DNA of 64,000 nucleotides from Zygnema cylindricum (lineage: Eukaryota; Streptophyta; Zygnematophyceae; Zygnematales; Zygnemataceae). The stretch is from assembly GCA_037447655.1 (NCBI GenBank), contig JBBHKE010001445.1:186282-250281 (forward strand), in the 5' to 3' direction. Below the pieces are notes generated by a model. It was not told where the DNA came from, searched no databases, and saw nothing but the letters and a program-made list of their open reading frames with translations. Below are positions 58,346 to 64,000 of this stretch, piece by piece (position 1 is the first letter of the stretch; every line of letters starts with the position of its first letter). The translations under genes were made by a program, and so were the position numbers.

Positions 58346-59777
58346 TTTAAGAACACAAAGATTGACTCACTTCACTAATAAAAGTCCAAGATGCACAACA
58401 GAAGCTTACACATAAATAAATCAACTCACAACAAAATACATTGGCCAAACATTAATTTAATTAAACCGAAATCTTTTCCAATACAATCTCTCACTTTTAC
58501 CAATCTAGCTCACTCAGATTTTCCATTGATCACATATTCTCACTCACACTGAACACATTTTGATGATATCTTTCCTAATTCTACTCACTTACTAAATACT
58601 CTCTACCATAATAAAGAACAAGTATAACAGAAAACAATACAATGCAAACAATTCCTAAACATAACAACCGAGTGCACTTTGAGTGCGCCTGCCATAGCTT
58701 GCAGCATCAAGCTACCTCTACTCTGACAAATATGTTCTCTATAGTCTGACGGATTACTCTCTGTGAATCTCTCTATGAATCATAACAAGATCGAGCAAGA
58801 TCGTAGCAGCATCGATCGTACAATGGTATTGCCGCTTTGTCGTACACATAGAATATTCCCGCGGACGAAAAGATCGCGTCACGCTTTGCGTACCAATATT
58901 TCCTTAAAATCGACTAGCGTCTGATTCGTGCAATTGAACCGACAAGCAGACTTCGCAAAAGTCAAAAACTTTCATACCTGAAACCGACCGTTTTTATTTT
59001 ATCAAAATCTGAGTAACCGACGCCCGACCGAGTTTTGTCACGCTCCAAAATTGTTAACAATTAACCGACAGTCGTTTACGAAAAAAAAAATTAACCGAAT
59101 CTTGATTTTTCACGACTAACCGTACCCACCCGTAACCGAAAAAATACAAAATTAATCAATGTACGACGGAATAAGCCAATAATTACGATTTGTCGCGTTC
59201 CCTAAGATTTGCGAAATGAATAGTGTTACTACCGTGTCAGATTTGCGACGCTTTGTCGCGTTGCCTAAGGTTTGCAAAATGAATATTGTACTACTGTGTC
59301 AGATTTGCGACGCTTTGTCGCGTTCCCTTTGATTTGTGAAATAAAATAGCTTACTACAGTACCGTGTCAGATTTGCAACGCTAATCATGATGTCATGTAC
59401 TTCCACGATGCCAAAAGAGTACAAAGTACAAGAATGTTGGATTATAGGGACAGTACATAATTTTCATTTTTTTTGGTTTTTTGGTTGATCGACCGTAACC
59501 GACCGTTTTTTTTTTCCTGGTGAATCAACTGACCGTAACCGCCCGACCCCCAAAATTTGGCAACCGAATCCGTTCTGGATCCGGCGCGGGCGGTCGGTTA
59601 ACGGTCGGTCACGGTTTCGGTTGACCGTTTGCGACCTCTGCCGACAAGTACAGTACCAAGCATACACGTGAACCGACAAATGTATCAAACAAAACGAAAC
59701 ATAAATGTCGCACTGAAACTAACCAAACATTTAGTGGTGCGATTTCAGCCGACGTCGATTCACCCAATATCCAAACA
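58346..59777 (-). mobile_element. Copia family C 3' LTR, carrying hAT element F2
   Basis: On the minus strand the LTR starts TGTTTGGATATTGGG after the polypurine tract ATATGAGGGGGAT (59778-59790) and ends at 58346. Without F2 and its duplication it is about 730 bp and aligns with 61725-63177. At 58818-58825 it reads GTACAATG, the uninterrupted site for F3 of the other LTR. Confidence 0.88.
58947..59640. mobile_element. hAT-type element F2, 694 bp, exact 8-bp target duplication
   Basis: It is inverted relative to F1 and F3. The ends are CAGACTTCGCAAAAGTC and GACCGTTTGCGACCTCTG; CCGACAAG flanks both (58939-58946, 59641-59648). The partner LTR reads ACGACAAGTACAAT through this point (63144 on), the empty site. 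It contains three ~70-bp repeats at about 59180-59395. Confidence 0.94.
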
Positions 59778-59790
59778 ATCCCCCTCATAT

Positions 59791-61640
59791 TGAGAGAATC
59801 GTTTGAAAGCACAATACCTTTGTTGGTCGCCCCCTCTCAAACAGAATATCATACACAAAACATAAAAACCGTACTCTCACACTAAAAAAAAACCATACTC
59901 ACCGAAAAAACTGACTGTACATTTTAAAATTAACCGTACACTCATTTCGTACCTAAATTTTTCACCTCACTTCACTTCTCACGTCTGACTTCTCTCACTG
60001 ACGTCTCTCTCACATTTTGCTTACTCACTTCCTCACTAATCAATTTCAAAATATAAAATTAAAATTTCTTCTCACTTTCTCTTTCCTTGTTGTCTAACCG
60101 TACTTACACTTAACCGACAATTCGCCCATTACCCTTTGTCGCTTTTCCGACAAGTCAAAACTGTATCGCATTGTGTACCGCAATGTGGCTGAAATCTTCA
60201 TCCAAGCCAGGAAAATATCCATGGCTTCCTCCTCAACCATTTTTGCGACCAATTCCGCGACCACTGACTACTCTTCCTCCTCTGTCCGAGTTCCCTTCAC
60301 TTCGATCAAAACATTGTGTACTGACATGTCCCCACCTCTGACAAAGGTAACATTGTTTTTGGAGATCTGTACATTCGGCAGCAAAATGTCCCAATTTCAA
60401 ACATTTGTAACATTTGTAACACGTTACATTAGGATCAGTTTGACTTTTGTTAGCACCTGCATTTTGCATTCCTCCTCTACCTTCGTTACCACTACCACCT
60501 ATACCTCTGAAGGATCTACCACCCCCTTTTCCATTAAGTAAATTCACTGTTGCATCTGTGGAATAATTAAGGGGGGCAGATTCACCAAACGTAACAGATG
60601 CCTTCACTCCTCTGCTCGTACCATCTTGTGTTTTATCCACTCGCTCCAAGTAACTCACCGCATACTCGTACGAGCCTTTTTTTTTCGATTGAATAATGTC
60701 ACTTGGAGTGCGAAGATATTCGAGAAGACCGTTCAAAAACACCTGCAATTTGTGGTATTCGTCTAAAATTCGTCCAAAATTAGTCAGCTGCTCCACAAGA
60801 ATATTAAACATTTTCACTATATCGTCGATAGGTTCATTTTCCTTGAATCGAAATTGAATAAAATCTGGAAACACAAATTGCCCCTTATCCTCAACCCCTT
60901 TTTCAAATTGATTATCCAAACCCACCCAACAATCATGAGATGTTTCATAAGCCAAAAAATGATCTAAAACTGAACCATGATAACTTTGCATTAAACCGTT
61001 AGTGGCGGCGATATCTTTTCACTTCCACAACTTCTTTCCTAGGAGATCTTTCGGTTTCCTCTCCTCTCCATTCATAATCTTCTACAAACTTTTCAAAATT
61101 AATTCTCGTTTAATATATTTATTCCAAACGGCATATTTCAAGGCATTGAACAACACAGTTTTTATGGACATACGAAAATTCCCCTCAACTTCAGCCTCAC
61201 TACCAAGATCTAAATCTTCTTCGTCATCAATTTTCCCTTTCCCTCTACGATTTTTCTCCCATTTTTTCTTTTTAACTTCTCCTTCCGAATCGCCTTTATC
61301 AACATCATCCGGATCTGCATCCGGATCGCAAAACACTTGCAACTTGCCCTTTTGAACAGCCGAGAGCCGTTCATCAAAAGTGCGAACAAGTCCATCAAAT
61401 AAGATCTGGAGTTGCTCCTTAGACAAAGTAACATTAACATTTGTTTCCTTCTTAATCCATCCAAGCGGATCATTGGGGAGGACCTCTTCAAATTGGTCGC
61501 CAGTGAAGCCTTTATCACTCGGTTCCAGCAATGTGTCACGTTGCTTTGGTGGAGGAGTCTCACTCGGTTCCGACGATGTGTCACGTTGCTTCAGTGGAGG
61601 AATAAAAGTGGGTGCAGAGACGAAACAAGTTTCTTTTTCT
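59791..61640 (-). pseudogene. Copia family C gag, frameshifted; pol absent
   Basis: On the minus strand the N-terminal acidic/basic part is in frame 61531-61082 (core NALKYAVWNKYI) and the rest in 60991-60233 (SYHGSVLDHFLAYETSHDCW onward). Two zinc knuckles follow at about 60430-60335: the first is extended by a repeated CYK (CYKCYKCLKLGHFAAEC), the second is CYLCQRWGHVSTQC. A frameshift at the end leads into MVEEEAMDIFLAW (about 60225), like the linker before copia protease. No protease, integrase, RT or RNase H follows: only about 390 bp separate it from the 3' LTR. Near 61518-61602 a 14-residue unit (KQRDT..EPS) is repeated. The start codon is uncertain. Confidence 0.85.
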
Positions 61641-61710
61641 TCACTCCTATAACAACAACACTAGCCTGATTTTCCTCACAAAATATCTTAAGCACTCAAT
61701 TGCAAGACCC

Positions 61711-61722
61711 GTTTCGATACCA
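61711..61722 (-). other. Primer-binding site of family C copia
   Basis: On the minus strand TGGTATCGAAAC follows the LTR end by two bases. It keeps the TGGTATC of the initiator tRNA-Met site but then differs from families A and B. Confidence 0.8.
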
Positions 61723-61724
61723 AT

Positions 61725-63177
61725 TGTAAGAAAACAAGGATCGACTGACTTCACAAATAATAGTCCAAGTTGCATAGCGAAAGCATACACATAAATAAAT
61801 AAACTCACAACAAAATACATCGGCCAAATATTAATTAAATTATACCAAAATCTTTTCCAATACAATCTCTCAAGCTTACCAATCTAACTCACTCAGATTT
61901 TTAACTCTCGTTGATCACATATTCTCACTCACACTCACTCTGAACACATTTTGATGATATCTTTCCTAATTCTACTCACTTACTAAATATTATCTACCAT
62001 AATAAAGAACAAGTATAACTGAAAACATTACAATGCAAACAGTCCCTAAACATAACGACCAGGTGCACTGTGAGTGCGCCTGCTATAGCCTACAGCATCA
62101 AGTTCCTCTTCTCGAACAAATATGCTATCTGTAGTCTGACGGAAGCTACCTCCACTCTGACAACTATGCTCTATGTAGTTTGACGGATTACTCTCTGTGA
62201 ATTACTCTCCACTTTGACAAATGTGCTGTACGTAGCATGACGGATTACTCTATGTGAATTACACTCTGTGAATGTGAATTACTCTTTGTGAATCGTAGCA
62301 GGTTCGTGCAAGATTGTAGCAGCATAGGTCGTACAAAGTAGAGGTCGCAAACGGTCAACCGAAACCGTGACAGACGGTTAACCGATCGCCCGCGCCGGGA
62401 ATGGATTTGGTTGCCAAATTTTGAGGGCTAGGCGGTTGCGGTCGGTTGATTCACTAGAAAAAAAAACGGTCGGTTACGGTCGGTCAACCAAAAAACCAAA
62501 AAAAATGAAAATTTTGTACTTGTCCATACAATCCAACACTATTGTACTTTGTTCTCTTTGGTTTTGTGGAAGTACGTAACATCATGATTAGCGTCGCAAA
62601 TGTGACACGGTAGTAACACTATTTTTTTCGCAAATCTTATGGAACGAGACAAAGCGTCGCAAATCTGAAACGGTAGTACACTATTCATTTCGCAAATCTT
62701 AAGGAACGCGGCAAAGCCTCGCAAATCTGACACGTTAGTAAACACTATTCATTTCGCAAATCTAAGGGAACGTGACAAATTGTAATTAGTGGCTTATTCA
62801 TACGTCGCACATTAGATAATTTTGTACTTTTTAGGTTACGGGCGGACACGGTTAGTCGTGAGAATTCAATTTTCGGTTAACTTTTATTTTCGTAAACGCC
62901 GGTCGTTTAACAGTTAACAATTTTGGAGCGTGACATAACCCCGTTGGGCGTCAATTACTCAGATTTTGAAAAAAAAAACGGTCGGTTTCGGTTATATAAA
63001 ATTTTGACTTTTGCGACCTCTGGTACAAAGGTATTGCCGCTTCGTCGTACACATGGAATATTCCCGCGGACAAAAAGATCGCGTCAAGCTTCGCGTACCA
63101 ACATTTCCTTAAAATCGACCAATCTCCGATTCTTACAATTAAAACGACAAGTACAATACAGAGCATACACGGGCGGA
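61725..63177 (-). mobile_element. Copia family C 5' LTR (5'-truncated), carrying hAT element F3
   Basis: On the minus strand it ends CCTTGTTTTCTTACA at 61725. Going right it matches the other LTR through GCATACACG, where homology stops near 63177, about 110 bp short of the expected LTR start. F3 interrupts it at 62339-63022. The GTCTGACGGATTACTCT phrase is repeated several times (62135-62260), so this LTR is longer than its partner in that part. Confidence 0.85.
62339..63022. mobile_element. hAT-type element F3, 684 bp, exact 8-bp target duplication
   Basis: The ends are TAGAGGTCGCAAACGG and CTTTTGCGACCTCTG; GTACAAAG flanks both (62331-62338, 63023-63030). The partner LTR has GTACAATG uninterrupted. 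Three tandem ~70-bp units (CGCAAATCT.A..GAACG...CAAAGC) lie at about 62590-62790. It shows no transposase frame. Confidence 0.95.
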
Positions 63178-63217
63178 CAAACTTTGAGGATATCAAGGAG
63201 ACTATCTCCATGTTGAA

Positions 63218-63436
63218 AGTACACCGCGAATCGGAATTAGAGTAAAAAAATGAAAAAAAATAATTAGAATTATTAACTCTAATTTGACTAATCAATTTTT
63301 TTCAATAACAAATTTTACTCTAATTTATCAATAACTCTTATTAGAATATCTTTCCGTACTAATTGTAGATATTTTTATTGTAGATTAGGTACACGTACAG
63401 AATCTGACAAAGCGTACAGTTTCACGTCATTATGAC
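63218..63436. mobile_element. Left part of a TACACCG MITE, related to 11157-11654
   Basis: It begins TACACCGCGAATCGGAATTA and shares ACTCTAATTT phrases and the block GTACAGAATCTGACAAA.CGTACAGTT..CGTCA.TATGACGTT with the MITE in D1. Homology stops near 63436 and no right end is seen, so it is truncated. Confidence 0.7.
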
Positions 63437-63973
63437 GTTGGTCGAGCGTGCCGGGAACAACATAGAAGCAAGTTCCCACGTTAGAATGAGTGTGCATTGG
63501 GGTCTTGGAAACCGGGAGGTTTGGGAGAGAGGTCCGAGAAGGTGTGCATAGAAGACCTGCAATCCACCCCAAATGCTGATGCTCTTCCGGATGTGTGATA
63601 ATGCCCTGTTTTGTATCTTCCTTCTCCAGGATATGCATGGGTAGAAATGAGGGAGAGAGTGAAAGAGGAAAAAGTGCCCTGGACCCCCCTTCCCTAAATT
63701 GTGCTTATTCGCCGGAAGCCCACTAAATGCTACACCCCTGAATACTACCCAAAGGATGGGAAGGGAATGCGAGTCTTCCAATCCAGCCCGTAAGAACTCC
63801 GGACAGAAACTAAGAACGACCCCAAATAGTGTGCAAATGACTTCCACGCAGAAATATAGAATAATAAATATCGGCTTTTTCAGATTCAACAATATCACAT
63901 TGCCCCTGAAAAAAGAAATAAAGATATAAATCAATGAAAATGGTAAAGCGAGCTCACATAACCCGGAGTGCAA
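63422..63973 (-). CDS. Unrecognised 183-codon open frame
   Basis: This is the longest minus-strand frame outside low-complexity and retroelement DNA. The N-terminal half is hydrophobic (IYIFISFF and IFIILYFCVEVICTLFGVVL could be membrane segments); the rest is mixed. No domain is recognised, and its last ~15 bases overlap the MITE remnant. It could be a chance frame in AT-rich DNA; the sequence from 63640 to 63830 is less AT-rich than its surroundings. Confidence 0.2.
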   Translation of the reverse strand: MHSGLCELALPFSLIYIFISFFRGNVILLNLKKPIFIILYFCVEVICTLFGVVLSFCPEFLRAGLEDSHSLPILWVVFRGVAFSGLPANKHNLGKGGPGHFFLFHSLPHFYPCISWRRKIQNRALSHIRKSISIWGGLQVFYAHLLGPLSQTSRFPRPQCTLILTWELASMLFPARSTNVIMT

Positions 63974-64000
63974 CGAAGAAACAACTTAGAAAGAGAAACC

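Overview
This is a repeat-dominated stretch of a nuclear genome from a eukaryote with spliced genes, almost certainly a plastid-bearing one and most likely of the green lineage. The evidence is a gene for the chloroplast motor SecA2 split by GT-AG introns, plus Ty1/copia retrotransposons with plant-type primer sites of the TGGTATCGGAGC kind. Three 10-N gaps (15842-15851, 31046-31055, 46603-46612) show that it is a scaffold, so long-range order across them needs independent support.

Region by region: (1) 891-6354, plus strand, holds the 3' part of SECA2: seven exons whose phases all join to give 253 C-terminal residues and a stop. Its introns are filled with MITEs and huge purine/pyrimidine tracts; the last intron is essentially one 770-bp polypyrimidine run. 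(2) 6355-16242 is intergenic sequence with nested DNA transposons: TA-target MITEs with a TACACCG-type end, and a second family (GGTG...TTCCA ends) that appears to duplicate a 5-bp CTNAG target. (3) 16243-18226 is half of a copia LTR carrying two abutting MITEs and cut off by a GGTG-type transposon. (4) 18454-19345 is a hAT-type non-autonomous element with a perfect 8-bp target duplication. (5) 20174-30180 and 34880-46602 are two copies of one segment. Each carries copia family B pol plus LTR, a MITE, a GA-rich array and a copia family A element. Identity is mosaic: blocks that look identical alternate with visibly diverged ones. (6) 32790-38321 is the more complete family B copia; its 5' LTR survives only as the half that complements the LTR half at 16243-17524. 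(7) 46613-52043 is a third, nearly full-length but inactivated family A copia. (8) 52044-55155 is mostly GA-rich low-complexity DNA. (9) 57607-63177 holds three hAT-type elements with exact 8-bp target duplications and a minus-strand family C copia that keeps gag and both LTRs but has lost pol; each of its LTRs carries one of the hAT elements.

No bacterial-type operon, CRISPR array, rRNA or convincing tRNA gene was seen. SECA2 is the only cellular gene I can name. The most informative material is the nesting: paralogous copies supply empty target sites for several insertions, which fixes element boundaries and insertion order from this window alone. All retroelement coding regions are broken by stops, frameshifts, deletions or changed catalytic residues and are reported as pseudogenes.
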